DNA of 64,000 bases. Origin: Rhodospirillaceae bacterium. Lineage in GTDB: Bacteria > Pseudomonadota > Alphaproteobacteria > Rhodospirillales > Rhodospirillaceae. The translations under genes were made by a program, and so were the position numbers. Every line of letters starts with the position of its first letter. Positions within the stretch are counted from its first letter, which is position 1. The notes beneath the pieces are model-generated. The model searched no databases. It saw only the letters and a list, made by a program, of their open reading frames with translations, and was not told the DNA's origin. Below, one piece after another: positions 43,690 to 53,465 of the stretch. The stretch is taken from positions 62,001 through 126,000 of the forward strand of contig CANJRD010000002.1 in NCBI GenBank assembly GCA_947476695.1, given 5' to 3'.

Positions 43690-46600
43690 ACATCTCCGCG
43701 CCGTTCATCGCCCGGCCGGTCGCCACGATCCTGCTGACGATTGGGCTGATCTTGGCGGGTGCGGTGTCGTTCTTCCTGCTGCCGGTCGCCCCGCTGCCGC
43801 AGGTCGATTTCCCGGCCATCATGGTCACGGCCAATCTACCTGGCGCCAGCCCCGAGACGGTGGCCACCAGCGTGGCGACGCCGCTGGAGCGTCATCTCGG
43901 CGCCATCGCCGACGTGCAGGAGATGACCTCACAAAGCTCCGTCGGCAACGTGCGCATCATGCTGTTGTTCGGATTGGACCGCGACATCGACGGCGCGGCC
44001 CGCGACGTACAAGCGGCCATCAATGCGGCGCGGATCGATCTGCCCTCGGGCCTGCGGCAGAACCCGCAGTACCGCAAGACCAACCCCGCCGAACAGCCCT
44101 TGCTGATTTACTCGCTGACGTCCAAGACGCGCGATGCCGGGCAGATTTACGACGCCGCCGCCACCATCATCCAGCCGCGCTTGGCACAGGTGCAGGGGGT
44201 CGGCGACGTTCAGCTGGGTGGCAGTTCACTGCCGGCTGTGCGCGTCGAACTCAATCCGCGTGCCTTGTTCAAATACGGCGTCGGCCTGGAAGACGTGCGC
44301 GCGGCGCTGTCCGCCGCGAATGCCAACGCGCCAAAGGGCTCGATCGAGCAGAACGACCGGCACTTCCAAATCTACACCAACGACCAGTCGCGCGTGGCGG
44401 AAGCTTATAGCCCGCTTGTCGTGGCCTTCCGTAATGGTGCGCCGGTGCGCTTGTCCGATGTGGCGGAGGTGGTGGATTCGGTTGAGAACGTCCGCAACCT
44501 CGGTCTGACCAACGGCAATCCGTCCGTCCTCATCCAGGTGTTGCGGCAGCCCGGCGCCAACATCATCGAAACCGCCGACCGCGTAATGAGCGTGATGCCT
44601 GCCTTGCGGGCGTCCTTGCCGCCCGATCTGGATATCAAGCTGGTGGTCGATCGAACGACCACTATCCGCGCCTCGCTGCGGGAGGTGGAGCGCACGCTGG
44701 TCATCTCCACGGTACTCGTGGTCATGACGGTGTTCCTGTTCCTCCGCAACGGACGCGCCGCGCTCATTCCCAGCGTCGCCGTGCCGGTTTCCTTACTGGG
44801 CACCTTCGGCGTGATGTATTTGCTGGGGTTCACACTCGATAACCTTTCGCTCATGGCGGTGACCATCGCCACCGGCTTCGTGGTCGACGACGCCATCGTG
44901 CTGTTGGAGAACATCTCGCGTCATATCGAGGAAGGCATGCCGCGCTATAAGGCGGCCCTGATCGGCGCGCAGGAAGTCGGGTTCACGGTGATGGCGATGA
45001 GCTTCTCGTTGATCGCCGTGTTCATTCCAATTCTGTTGATGGGCGGCATCATCGGCCGCCTGTTCCGCGAATTCGCAATCACGCTATCGGCCGCAATTCT
45101 GGTTTCGTTGGTGGTCTCGCTGACGACCACGCCGATGATGTGCGCCCTGCTGCTGCAGCCGCTGCGCGACCGGAAAACGTCCAAACTGGTCACGGCGTCC
45201 GACACCTGGTTCGGCGATTTCGCGCGCGGCTACGACAAGTCGCTGGGCTGGGTGTTGCGTCATGGTCCGCTGACCATGATCGTGCTGTTCGCGACTATCT
45301 GCCTCAACGTCTTCCTCTATATCAACATTCCGAAGGGTTTTTTCCCGGATGAGGATACAGGCCGCATTCAGGGCGGCATTCGCGGCGACCAGAGCATTTC
45401 GCACCAGTCGATGCGCGAGAAGTTGAAGAAGTACATCGAAATCATTCAGGCCGATCCGGCTGTGGAGAATGTCGCCGGCTTCACCGGGGGCGGCCAGACC
45501 AACGGCGGCAATGTCTTCGTTTCTCTGAAGCCGAAGGCGGAACGCGGCGGCCTGACGTCCGACGATATCGTGACGCGGTTACGTCCCAAGCTTTCGATCC
45601 CGGGCGCGGTCATGTTTCTGAACGTGCCGCGCGAGGTCCGCATGGGCGGCCGCATGTCGAACTCCACCTATCAGTACACGCTCCAGGGCGACGACGTGAA
45701 GGAAGTGCGCGCCTGGACTTTGAAGCTTGTCGAGGCGCTCCAGAAGTTGGAGCAGCTCGAAGACGTGAACTCGGATCAGGAAGTGAAAGGCCTGGAAACG
45801 CGCCTTGTGGTGGATCGCGGCTCCGTCGCACGCCTGGGGCTGACAATGAGCCAAGTCTCCAACACGTTGTACGACGCTTTCGGTCAGCGTCAGGTCTCGA
45901 CGATCTTTAATCCGATGAACCAGTACAAAGTGGTCATGGAGCTGGCGCCAGAGTTCTGGCAGAGCCCGGAGACGCTGAAAGATATTTTCATCAGTTCCTC
46001 GGGCGGCTCGGTCAGCAGTACGGTCGCCAGTAATGCCATATCCAGCACGGTCAGTGCTGCCGGCCCCGGCAACCTTGTTTCGGGGGATGCGCTCCAGGCC
46101 GCGGCGGCGGAAGAGTCGGCGATTGCCGCCCGCAATTTGCAACAGAATGCCCTGGTCACCACGGGCCGCGCGGTATCGAGTGGTTCGCCTGTTTCCACCC
46201 GTGTCTCCCGGATGGTGCCCTTGTCCGAAGTAGCGCACTACGAAACCGGGGAGACGCCGCTTTCGGTCAATCATCAGGGCACATTTGTCGCAGCGACCGT
46301 GTCGTTCAATCTCGCGGACGGTGTCGCGTTAAGCGATGCGGTGAACGCGATCAATCACACGGTCAACAGCATTGGCGTGCCGAGCGGCATCAACGGCAGC
46401 TTCCAGGGTACGGCGCGTCAGTTCCAAGAGTCTGCCAGCAGCCAGCTCATGCTGATCGTCGGCGCGCTGATCGCGGTCTATGTCGTGCTGGGCGTGTTGT
46501 ACGAAAGCTACATCCACCCAATTACCATCCTGTCGACCCTGCCGTCCGCTGGCGTGGGCGCGGTGTTGGCGCTGATGATCGCGCGCATGGATTTCACGGT

Positions 46601-46988
46601 TATCGCGATGATCGGCGTGCTGCTGCTGATCGGAATTGTGAAAAAGAACGCGATCATGATGATCGACTTCGCCGTCGAGGCCGAACGGCGCGACAACCTG
46701 ACGCCGTTCGATGCCATCCACCGCGCGGCGATGCTGCGCTTCCGTCCGATCATGATGACCACGATGGCGGCGATGCTCGGCGCGTTCCCCTTGGCGGTCG
46801 GAACCGGCGAGGGCACCGAAATCCGGCGTCCGCTCGGCGTGGCGGTGGTGGGCGGGTTGTTGGTCAGCCAGATACTCACGCTTTACACCACGCCTGTTGT
46901 TTATCTTTACATGGACCGGTTCGGGAAATGGATGCGCCGCAATCTCTACGGTGAATCCAAAGCAAGACCGGTGGAGGCACGTACGTGA
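43686..46988 (+). CDS. mdtC: RND efflux pump subunit (MdtC-like) with a 66-residue periplasmic insert
   Basis: The product has 1100 aa, about 60 more than MdtC or its neighbour MdtB. The first helix follows [16 protein letters not shown] and the proton-relay Asp-Asp is in [17 protein letters not shown] near residue 400. The extra length is one low-complexity Ala/Ser/Val-rich block at about residues 772-838 (46003-46202), placed between ISSSGG and VPLSEV; in MdtB the same site reads [14 protein letters not shown] with no insert. The site is in the second porter/docking region facing the periplasm. Both ends overlap neighbours (ATGA and GTGA). The reading frame is intact, so this is not an assembly gap by appearance. 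Confidence 0.95.
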   Translation: MNISAPFIARPVATILLTIGLILAGAVSFFLLPVAPLPQVDFPAIMVTANLPGASPETVATSVATPLERHLGAIADVQEMTSQSSVGNVRIMLLFGLDRDIDGAARDVQAAINAARIDLPSGLRQNPQYRKTNPAEQPLLIYSLTSKTRDAGQIYDAAATIIQPRLAQVQGVGDVQLGGSSLPAVRVELNPRALFKYGVGLEDVRAALSAANANAPKGSIEQNDRHFQIYTNDQSRVAEAYSPLVVAFRNGAPVRLSDVAEVVDSVENVRNLGLTNGNPSVLIQVLRQPGANIIETADRVMSVMPALRASLPPDLDIKLVVDRTTTIRASLREVERTLVISTVLVVMTVFLFLRNGRAALIPSVAVPVSLLGTFGVMYLLGFTLDNLSLMAVTIATGFVVDDAIVLLENISRHIEEGMPRYKAALIGAQEVGFTVMAMSFSLIAVFIPILLMGGIIGRLFREFAITLSAAILVSLVVSLTTTPMMCALLLQPLRDRKTSKLVTASDTWFGDFARGYDKSLGWVLRHGPLTMIVLFATICLNVFLYINIPKGFFPDEDTGRIQGGIRGDQSISHQSMREKLKKYIEIIQADPAVENVAGFTGGGQTNGGNVFVSLKPKAERGGLTSDDIVTRLRPKLSIPGAVMFLNVPREVRMGGRMSNSTYQYTLQGDDVKEVRAWTLKLVEALQKLEQLEDVNSDQEVKGLETRLVVDRGSVARLGLTMSQVSNTLYDAFGQRQVSTIFNPMNQYKVVMELAPEFWQSPETLKDIFISSSGGSVSSTVASNAISSTVSAAGPGNLVSGDALQAAAAEESAIAARNLQQNALVTTGRAVSSGSPVSTRVSRMVPLSEVAHYETGETPLSVNHQGTFVAATVSFNLADGVALSDAVNAINHTVNSIGVPSGINGSFQGTARQFQESASSQLMLIVGALIAVYVVLGVLYESYIHPITILSTLPSAGVGAVLALMIARMDFTVIAMIGVLLLIGIVKKNAIMMIDFAVEAERRDNLTPFDAIHRAAMLRFRPIMMTTMAAMLGAFPLAVGTGEGTEIRRPLGVAVVGGLLVSQILTLYTTPVVYLYMDRFGKWMRRNLYGESKARPVEART

Positions 46989-48448
46989 GGCATGTTGGCG
47001 TTGCGATCTGCGCTCTTGCATTGGCAAGTTGCGCTGTCGGTCCAAACTACAAGCGTCCTTCGGCGCCCGTGACGGCTGAGTTCAAGGAAGCCGCGGGTTG
47101 GAAAATCAGCACGCCTAACGATGCAGCGCTGCGCGGAAGCTGGTGGACAGTCTACGGTGATCCAGTTCTGACCGACTTGGTGACCCAGGTTCAGGCCTCG
47201 AACCAGAATATCCGTGCCTTTGAGGCAGCGTATCGCCAATCCGTGGCCTTGGTGCGCCAGTCGCGCTCCGGCCTCTTTCCGACGCTTAATGCGTCGGGCT
47301 CGGTCACGCGCTCTGAACGGGGCTCGGGTGGCACGATCCGTAGCGGTGTTGGCGGTACGATCACCACGGCTACCGGCCCAACGACGATCTACAGCGCCGA
47401 CCTCGGCGCGTCGTGGGATATCGATCTGTGGGGACGCATCCGGCGGACAATCGAATCCAACAAGGCATCGGCGCAGGCGAGCGCCGCCGACCTGGCGAAT
47501 GCGACCTTATCCGCGCAAGCGCAGTTGGTGACGGCGTACTTCGAGCTCCGGGTTCAAGATGAGCTGAAAGGTCTCCTGGATCAGACCACGGCGGGCTATC
47601 AGGAATCGTTCCAGATCGCCCAGAACAAGTACACGCAAGGGACAGTCTCCAAGGCCGACGTAGCGCAGGCGGAAACCCAGCTGCGCAACGCTCAGTCGCA
47701 GGCAATCAGCGTTACGCTTCAGCGTGCACAGCTGGAGCATGCGATCGCGGTGCTGATCGGCAAGGCGCCGGGCGAACTGAATCTGCAACGCGCGGAGTTC
47801 ACCGTCGCGCCTCCGGAGGCGCCGCTCGCGGTGCCGTCGATGTTGCTCGAGCGCCGGCCCGACGTCGCCGCGGCGGAACGCCGTATGGCGGCCGCTAACG
47901 CGCAGATCGGTGTGGCCATCTCGGCCTATTTCCCGGATCTGTCGATCGGCGGCAGTTACGGCTATTCGAGCACCAGCCTCAACTCGCTGTTCCAGACCGC
48001 CAACCGCTTCTGGTCGCTCGGGCCGCAGGCGGCCCTGACCTTGTTGGACTTTGGCGCGCGTGGCGCGCAGGTTGAGCGGTCGCGGGCGGCCTACGATCAG
48101 CAGGTCGCGACCTATCGTCAGACCGTACTGACGGCCTTGGCGCAGGCGGAAGATCAGCTCATCGCGGTGCGGTTACTTGGCGAACAGGGCGCTATCCAGA
48201 ATCAAGCCGTGGCCGCGGCGGAAGAGGCGCAACGCATCGCGCGCAATGCCTATCGTGCCGGTCTCACCGACTTCACCACTGTGGCCTCGGCACAAGCCGC
48301 CGCCCTCAGCAGCGAGCAGTCCGCTTTGACGATCCGTCGCAATCAGCTGACGGCGAGCGTGGCGCTGATTCAGGCGCTTGGCGGCGGCTGGCAGGCGGAG
48401 CAGATGAATGCTCCGCCCATCCAGCGTGTCTCGACGCCCCAGGGCTAG
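46985..48448 (+). CDS. RND outer-membrane factor lipoprotein (NodT/OprM family)
   Basis: The product has 487 aa and starts at GTG. A lipoprotein signal with lipobox LASC (Cys 16) is followed by AVGPNYKRPSAPV, the usual start of NodT/OprM-type channels, and two outer-membrane efflux protein repeats: IRAFEAAYRQSVALVRQSRS with DLGASWDIDLWGRIRR near 140, and ERRPDVAAAERRMAAANAQIG near 290 with LTLLDFGARGAQVERSRAAY near 350. The trimer forms the exit channel. The start overlaps the mdtC stop (GTGA, 46985-46988), so the operon codes for a complete tripartite pump. Its TAG stop and the TAG stop of the opposite gene share the palindrome CTAG at 48445-48448. Confidence 0.95.
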   Translation: MRHVGVAICALALASCAVGPNYKRPSAPVTAEFKEAAGWKISTPNDAALRGSWWTVYGDPVLTDLVTQVQASNQNIRAFEAAYRQSVALVRQSRSGLFPTLNASGSVTRSERGSGGTIRSGVGGTITTATGPTTIYSADLGASWDIDLWGRIRRTIESNKASAQASAADLANATLSAQAQLVTAYFELRVQDELKGLLDQTTAGYQESFQIAQNKYTQGTVSKADVAQAETQLRNAQSQAISVTLQRAQLEHAIAVLIGKAPGELNLQRAEFTVAPPEAPLAVPSMLLERRPDVAAAERRMAAANAQIGVAISAYFPDLSIGGSYGYSSTSLNSLFQTANRFWSLGPQAALTLLDFGARGAQVERSRAAYDQQVATYRQTVLTALAQAEDQLIAVRLLGEQGAIQNQAVAAAEEAQRIARNAYRAGLTDFTTVASAQAAALSSEQSALTIRRNQLTASVALIQALGGGWQAEQMNAPPIQRVSTPQG

Positions 48449-50058
48449 CCGATCGGCGCGAAGGTGTCGGCGCGCGCGATTTTCCAGGCGTCCCGGAAGC
48501 GCGGGTCCTCGGTGCCGGTGAGCAATTCACCGGGTTCGAGGAAGCGGTCCAGTTCGGCATAGGTCATCACGCGCGTGGGCGAGACGCGCTTGGAGAAGTG
48601 CCAGGGCTTCAGTTCGTTGGGATGATTGAGCCCGGCGGACGCGACCACCTCGCTCAACGCCTTCACCGTCGACTTGTGGAACTGATAGACGCGCTCGGCC
48701 TTGTCCGGCACCACAATGGCGCGCTGGCGCATGGGGTCCTGTGTGGCAACGCCGGTCGGGCATTTGTCGGTATGGCAGCTCTGTGATTGGATGCAGCCCA
48801 GGGCGAACATGAATCCGCGTGCCGCATTGCACCAGTCGCCGCCGAGCGCCATTACGCGCGCCATGTCGAAGGCGGATGTGATCTTGCCGCTGGCGCCGAT
48901 GCGCACCACGTCGCGTTTGCCGATACCGACAAGGGCGTTGTGCACATACATCAGGCCGTCGCGCAGCGGCGTGCCGATGTGATCGGTGAACTCCAACGGC
49001 GCGGCGCCCGTACCGCCTTCGGAACCGTCGACAACGATGAAGTCGGGCAAAATTTCCGTCTCGAGCATCGCCTTGCAGATCGCCAGAAACTCCCAGGGAT
49101 GCCCGACGCAGAGCTTGAAGCCGATCGGCTTGCCGTTGCTGTAGCGTCGGAGAAGCGAGATGAACTGCATAAGTTCGATGGGCGTCGAGAACGCCGCATG
49201 CCGCGCCGGAGAGACGCAGTCGATGCCTTGCGGCACGCCGCGCGCTTGGGCGATTTCGTACGAGACCTTCGGCCCCGGCAGCACGCCGCCGTGGCCCGGC
49301 TTCGCGCCCTGCGACAGCTTGATCTCGATCATCTTCACTTGAGACTCACCGGCATTCGCCGCGAAGCGTTCAGGATCGAAGCCGCCGTCCGGTGTGCGGC
49401 ATCCGAAATAGCCGCTGCCGATTTCCCAGATGATGTCGCCGCCTTCGCGGTGATATTTGCTGATACCGCCTTCGCCGGTGTCGTGGGCGAAGCCGCCCTT
49501 CTTGGCGCCGCGGTTCAGGGCGCGAATGGCGTTCGCGCTCAAGGAGCCGAAGCTCATCGCGGAGATGTTGAACACCGAGGCGGAGTAAGGCTGGGTGCAC
49601 TGCGGCCCGCCCACCATGGTCCGGAAAGATTCCGTCGACGGCTCCTTCGGCACCATCGAATGGTGTAGCCACTCGAACGATTGCGAATAGACGTCGAGTT
49701 GCGTGCCGAACGGGCGCTTGTCGAGTTGACCCTTGGCGCGCTGGTACACGATAGAGCGCTTGTTGCGGCTGAAGGGCGTACCGTCGGTTTCGCTCTCCAG
49801 GAAGTACTGCCGAATCTCAGGGCGGATACTTTCCAGCATGAAGCGGATGTGCGCCGAGATGGGGTAGTTACGCAGGATCGAGTGGCGCTGCTGCACCACG
49901 TCGTAGAAGCCGACCATGGCCAAGAAAAACACGATCGGCAGCGGGATCGCGAACAGCGGGCTGACCACCAGCGCTAGAACGATGCACGCGAATGTCGCAA
50001 CGACGGCTGCGGAAAAAATGATGTAGCGCAGCGATAAGAGCATCCGGATCGTATGCAT
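48445..50058 (-). CDS. Membrane-anchored glutamate synthase-like FMN protein
   Basis: The product has 537 aa. Two hydrophobic segments near the N-terminus (about residues 11-29 and 31-50) form an anchor. The rest is the glutamate synthase alpha-subunit FMN/3Fe-4S domain alone: SAMSFGSLSANAIRALNRGA near residue 148, GEGGISKYH near 178, KLSQGAKPGHGGVLPG near 230 and LGCIQSQSCHTDKCPTG near 435, whose C-x5-C-x4-C spacing is that of the 3Fe-4S cluster. There is no glutaminase domain, so ammonia-dependent or another redox role is likely, as in the stand-alone GltB-like proteins. ATG 50058 is chosen because the hydrophobic anchor follows; a longer frame to 50133 adds 25 doubtful residues. Confidence 0.9.
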   Translation of the reverse strand: MHTIRMLLSLRYIIFSAAVVATFACIVLALVVSPLFAIPLPIVFFLAMVGFYDVVQQRHSILRNYPISAHIRFMLESIRPEIRQYFLESETDGTPFSRNKRSIVYQRAKGQLDKRPFGTQLDVYSQSFEWLHHSMVPKEPSTESFRTMVGGPQCTQPYSASVFNISAMSFGSLSANAIRALNRGAKKGGFAHDTGEGGISKYHREGGDIIWEIGSGYFGCRTPDGGFDPERFAANAGESQVKMIEIKLSQGAKPGHGGVLPGPKVSYEIAQARGVPQGIDCVSPARHAAFSTPIELMQFISLLRRYSNGKPIGFKLCVGHPWEFLAICKAMLETEILPDFIVVDGSEGGTGAAPLEFTDHIGTPLRDGLMYVHNALVGIGKRDVVRIGASGKITSAFDMARVMALGGDWCNAARGFMFALGCIQSQSCHTDKCPTGVATQDPMRQRAIVVPDKAERVYQFHKSTVKALSEVVASAGLNHPNELKPWHFSKRVSPTRVMTYAELDRFLEPGELLTGTEDPRFRDAWKIARADTFAPIG

Positions 50059-50133
50059 ACCCACCCCCGTGAGACCGGGCGTATTTTCGGGGTGATGGCC
50101 CCGAGCCACGGCAGGCGGTAATCTAGCGCACAA

Positions 50134-50760
50134 ATGCTTAAAGTTCTGCGACTTCTAGGGATATTGCTGACCATCGCTCCGGTTGGTGCCAGGGCCGCGC
50201 CTGACGATCTGGGCGTGCTAGAGGGGCGTTGGGCGGTCCTCAAATACGAACAGGCCGACGCCCCCGACCGGATCGCCCGGGCAGAGGCGCTCGAACGGGA
50301 AACGGCGGAATTGGCCGGGCGTGATCCCCGCGCGGAAACACGCCTGCTGCAGGCAAATGCGCTGATGCTGACGGCTGAGTTCCTGCACTCCACGACGTCG
50401 CTGAAGAAGGTTCGCGCGGCTCGTGATCTGTTGGTGGAGACCGATCAGGTCCAGCCCAATAACGCGGCGGTGCTGTCCACCCTGGGTTCCATCTACTACG
50501 AGGTTCCGGGCTGGCCGATCGCTTTCGGCGATCGCAAGAAAGCTGAGGACTATCTGCGCCGGGCGATCGCAATTGATCCCGAGGGGCGCGACACGAACTT
50601 CTTCATGGGTGACATGCTGATGGAGACTGGCCGCGCCGCCCAGGCGACGGCCTATCTCGAGCGCGCGCTTGCTGTCGCGTCGCAGGATAGCGTGGGCGCG
50701 CGTGGCCGCCGCGCGGAAGTCGTCGCCGCGCTGGAAAAGGCGAAGCGCAAACGGCGCTGA
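50134..50760 (+). CDS. Exported TPR-repeat protein
   Basis: The product has 208 aa. Residues 1-21 form a signal peptide (APVGARA), followed by helical TPR-like units: AVLSTLGSIYYEVPGWPIAF, KAEDYLRRAIAIDPEGRDTNF and GRAAQATAYLERALAVASQ. It ends in a Lys/Arg tail (KAKRKRR). TPR scaffolds bind peptides or proteins; the partner is unknown. It is divergent from the glutamate synthase-like gene (75 bp between starts) and convergent with the phosphodiesterase gene (10 bp). Confidence 0.8.
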   Translation: MLKVLRLLGILLTIAPVGARAAPDDLGVLEGRWAVLKYEQADAPDRIARAEALERETAELAGRDPRAETRLLQANALMLTAEFLHSTTSLKKVRAARDLLVETDQVQPNNAAVLSTLGSIYYEVPGWPIAFGDRKKAEDYLRRAIAIDPEGRDTNFFMGDMLMETGRAAQATAYLERALAVASQDSVGARGRRAEVVAALEKAKRKRR

Positions 50761-50770
50761 GCCACTTCCG

Positions 50771-52597
50771 CTAGCGCTGGCCCTCCAGCCCGAGCGTGCG
50801 GCCAGGGAAGCCGCCGGCTTCCAGATACCGCAACTTGCCGACTTGCTGGACAAGGATGGTGGTCGCTAAGCCGTCGGCCGGCTTGCCCGCGACCGTGGTG
50901 CGGGTGAACGTCACATCCTTGCCGCCGGGCATGGCTTCCGTCAACACGCGGCCGGCAAGCTTGCCACCGGACCTGGGCTTGATGTCCAGGATGCTGGCGA
51001 TGGTCATCGCGATGTCGGCGTTGCTGGAAGGCGCACGGTTGACGTAGCCCGCCTTGAAGCTGGGGCCGATGGCGGTCATGAAATTGTTCGTATCCGCGCG
51101 GCTGAAGCTGCCGTGCATGCCCTGGCCTTGTACTGCCGGCGTATCGGCAATCTCCGCCGCGCAGAGCAGCGGGTTCTCGCAGCCCGTGGAGAAGCTGCGG
51201 AAGTTCACGATTATCGCCGGACGCGTCGTTTTCGCGCCGCCGATCAGGCCGATGGCGCTGAGTGGCAGCGTGCCGGGAATATTCCCGAGCGCGTCATCGA
51301 CGAAAACGCCGCTGACGTAATCCTGCGTCAGCAGGAACTTCACGATCTTCGGGGCGAGTTTCTTGCGCGCAGGCGAGGGCAGGAACACGAGATCGGAACC
51401 GCCGTTGGCGGTCACCACCATTTCGGGTTTAGCCGGATCGGTCCCCAGCACCGCATCGCCCCGGCGCGGAAAGCCGCCGGGGATCTTGATCGGGGCCATG
51501 TCGGCTGTCGGGTCGTACAGCGTCATGCCGAATTCCCGCGCGATATCCAGCGCGAGGAACCCTTGGGGGAGCGCACGGTCCATGCCGGCACACTGCAGCG
51601 TTGCTGAGCCGCTGGTCTGGCTCTCTTTCGCGATGGTTGAGAAGCCGTGGTCGGCAACGACGACGATGTCGGTCGTCTCCGCAAGGCCGAGCTTGTCGAG
51701 CGATTCACGTAGACGGCGCAGCACATTGTCGGCGTTGGTCAGCGCCGCGCGCACCGTTGGACCATTGATGCCAGGCGTCAGCTGGCCATGACTATCACCG
51801 TGATTGTGCTGCGTTCCGTCCGGATCGCGTGACCAGAACACCAGGAAGAAAGGTTTGTCGGCGGCCTTGAAGCGCGGCAGCACGACATCGGTCGCGACCT
51901 TCGTAAACCAATCCTCTTGCGCGACATTTGCGACCTTCGTACCCGGCGTATCGCAGTTGCCTTGTTCACCATTCGCGCGACGCGCCGGTGAGCGCGCGAT
52001 ACCGGTTGCCTGCAAAATCGCGGCCTCGACATCCGGCGCCAGCACGACGCCTTGCATGCGGCCGTCGTTGCCAGGGAATGGGACGCCTGTGGCGTCGTCG
52101 ATGACGATAGTCTTCTGCCGGTCGAAGTCGGCAATGTCCTGCAAAGCTGTCGGACCATGTTTACCGATGGCGGCGGTCGAATAACCGGACCGCTGCGCGG
52201 CGGCGATCAAGGTCTCGCCGTTGACGACGGAGCCGCCATAAAGGGCGTTCACTTCGCGCAAGGCAGGGTCGTACTCCAGGAACGGCGTGATGCTTTTGCG
52301 GCGCGCATCCGTGATGATCGGATTGGGCACGAGGATCGTGTTGGCGAAGATGCCGGTATCCCCGGGGTGATGGCCGGTGGCGAAGGCCGAGGCGTTCACC
52401 ATCGTAAAGGTCGGGAACACGGAGAACGAATTGGCGAAGTTGACGCCCTTGGCGCGGATCTCGCTCATGGTCGGCGCGTCGGCTTCATTCACTGCACTGG
52501 CGCGCAGGCCATCGGTGACGAACAGCAGGACATTCTTGGCTTGAACCTGTGCCGGCACCGACGCCAGGGCCAAGAGGAACGCGATGCGGCGAATCAT
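50771..52597 (-). CDS. Secreted alkaline phosphatase-superfamily phosphodiesterase/sulfatase-like
   Basis: The product has 608 aa. Residues 1-20 form a signal peptide (LALASVPAQVQA). Metal ligands and catalytic sites of the nucleotide pyrophosphatase/phosphodiesterase branch are visible: FVTDGLRASAV near residue 27, [21 protein letters not shown] near 62 with a Thr nucleophile candidate, DPDGTQHNHGD near 260 and VVADHGFSTI near 315. A C-terminal half with little similarity follows. It should hydrolyse phosphate diesters or sulfates in the periplasm. I chose ATG 52597 because GAGGTGG precedes it and the signal peptide starts there. It may be co-transcribed with the DTW gene 82 bp upstream. Confidence 0.87.
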   Translation of the reverse strand: MIRRIAFLLALASVPAQVQAKNVLLFVTDGLRASAVNEADAPTMSEIRAKGVNFANSFSVFPTFTMVNASAFATGHHPGDTGIFANTILVPNPIITDARRKSITPFLEYDPALREVNALYGGSVVNGETLIAAAQRSGYSTAAIGKHGPTALQDIADFDRQKTIVIDDATGVPFPGNDGRMQGVVLAPDVEAAILQATGIARSPARRANGEQGNCDTPGTKVANVAQEDWFTKVATDVVLPRFKAADKPFFLVFWSRDPDGTQHNHGDSHGQLTPGINGPTVRAALTNADNVLRRLRESLDKLGLAETTDIVVVADHGFSTIAKESQTSGSATLQCAGMDRALPQGFLALDIAREFGMTLYDPTADMAPIKIPGGFPRRGDAVLGTDPAKPEMVVTANGGSDLVFLPSPARKKLAPKIVKFLLTQDYVSGVFVDDALGNIPGTLPLSAIGLIGGAKTTRPAIIVNFRSFSTGCENPLLCAAEIADTPAVQGQGMHGSFSRADTNNFMTAIGPSFKAGYVNRAPSSNADIAMTIASILDIKPRSGGKLAGRVLTEAMPGGKDVTFTRTTVAGKPADGLATTILVQQVGKLRYLEAGGFPGRTLGLEGQR

Positions 52598-52679
52598 GAC
52601 CACCTCGATGCGGATAAGCGCCCAAGGGAGACTCAGAGTGACCCGCGCGTCAATGCGGATCGGGCACTTTATAAAACTG

Positions 52680-53336
52680 TCAGCGAGTTCTTCGCGTGGC
52701 AGTATAGCGGGCAAGCAGGCGGTCGAAGCTAGCCAACAAAGCCTGGCCGATCTCCGGACGCTTCTCCAAGTGGCTCAGGAGCAGGGCGCCGGCTTCAAGT
52801 GTCGAAACGGCATCGCTGCGGGCTTCGCGGCGTAGCTTGCCATAGCGCGACGGCTGGCGCGGCCCAAGGATGATGCGCTGGCACTTCAGCAGCCAGGCAT
52901 TCCGCCACCACAGGGCCTTGGCCTGCGCCCAGCTCCCATCTAACAGGATGATCCCCTTGAGGGACTCCAGACGCGCGTCGTTTTCGGGATGTAAGTTGCC
53001 CTTGCGGCTGAGCACCGCCACTTCGCGGCCGGGCGCGGCCTCTGCGGCTTTCGCGGAGCCGAGGTATAGCACGCCCCAGTCCTTGGGGTCGGCCGGGTGC
53101 CCCAGGGCTTTTGCCAAACTCGGCCAGGAAAGTCCGACCCGCAGGGCGGCATGACGGAGATGCGCGACGGTGAGCCGCGCGGTCCCCAGCTCGACATCCT
53201 GCTCCTGCGGATGTTGCAGGATCAAAACCTCGATCCGGTTCTCGATCGGCTGAATGTCGGCGCAAACGCACAGCGCGGGCGCCTTCTGACATGTGGGGCA
53301 GGGGGGCGCATCGGGAGCCTGATCTGACATATGCAT
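52680..53336 (-). CDS. DTW-domain tRNA-uridine aminocarboxypropyltransferase (TapT-like)
   Basis: The product has 218 aa as called. An N-terminal Cys-rich motif (PCPTCQKAPALCVCADI) could bind zinc, followed by the SPOUT-like DTW domain: LILQHPQEQDVELGTARLT near residue 42 and LLDGSWAQAKALWWRN near 136, in which the name-giving D-T-W motif is present as D-G-S-W. LGPRQPSRYGKLRRE near 165 is the other family block. Family members transfer a 3-amino-3-carboxypropyl group from SAM to uridine 47 of tRNA. An open frame starts at TTG 53348, but ATG 53336 or 53330 is more likely; no strong ribosome site is seen. Confidence 0.87.
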   Translation of the reverse strand: MHMSDQAPDAPPCPTCQKAPALCVCADIQPIENRIEVLILQHPQEQDVELGTARLTVAHLRHAALRVGLSWPSLAKALGHPADPKDWGVLYLGSAKAAEAAPGREVAVLSRKGNLHPENDARLESLKGIILLDGSWAQAKALWWRNAWLLKCQRIILGPRQPSRYGKLRREARSDAVSTLEAGALLLSHLEKRPEIGQALLASFDRLLARYTATRRTR

Positions 53337-53465
53337 GCGATAGGTCAACCGCGACCGGAGCGCAATGGTCGTGAGGCAAAATCGACCGCATCATTTGCTG
53401 GGTTGGCTCACACTATTTGGGCTACACTCCACGCACTGATTTTGTTCCGTTTTTTCGCGCGAATC

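Noticed and set aside
44134..44508. Small plus-strand protein inside mdtC in another frame
   Set aside because: Overlaps the pump gene fully and shows no independent signal or ribosome site.
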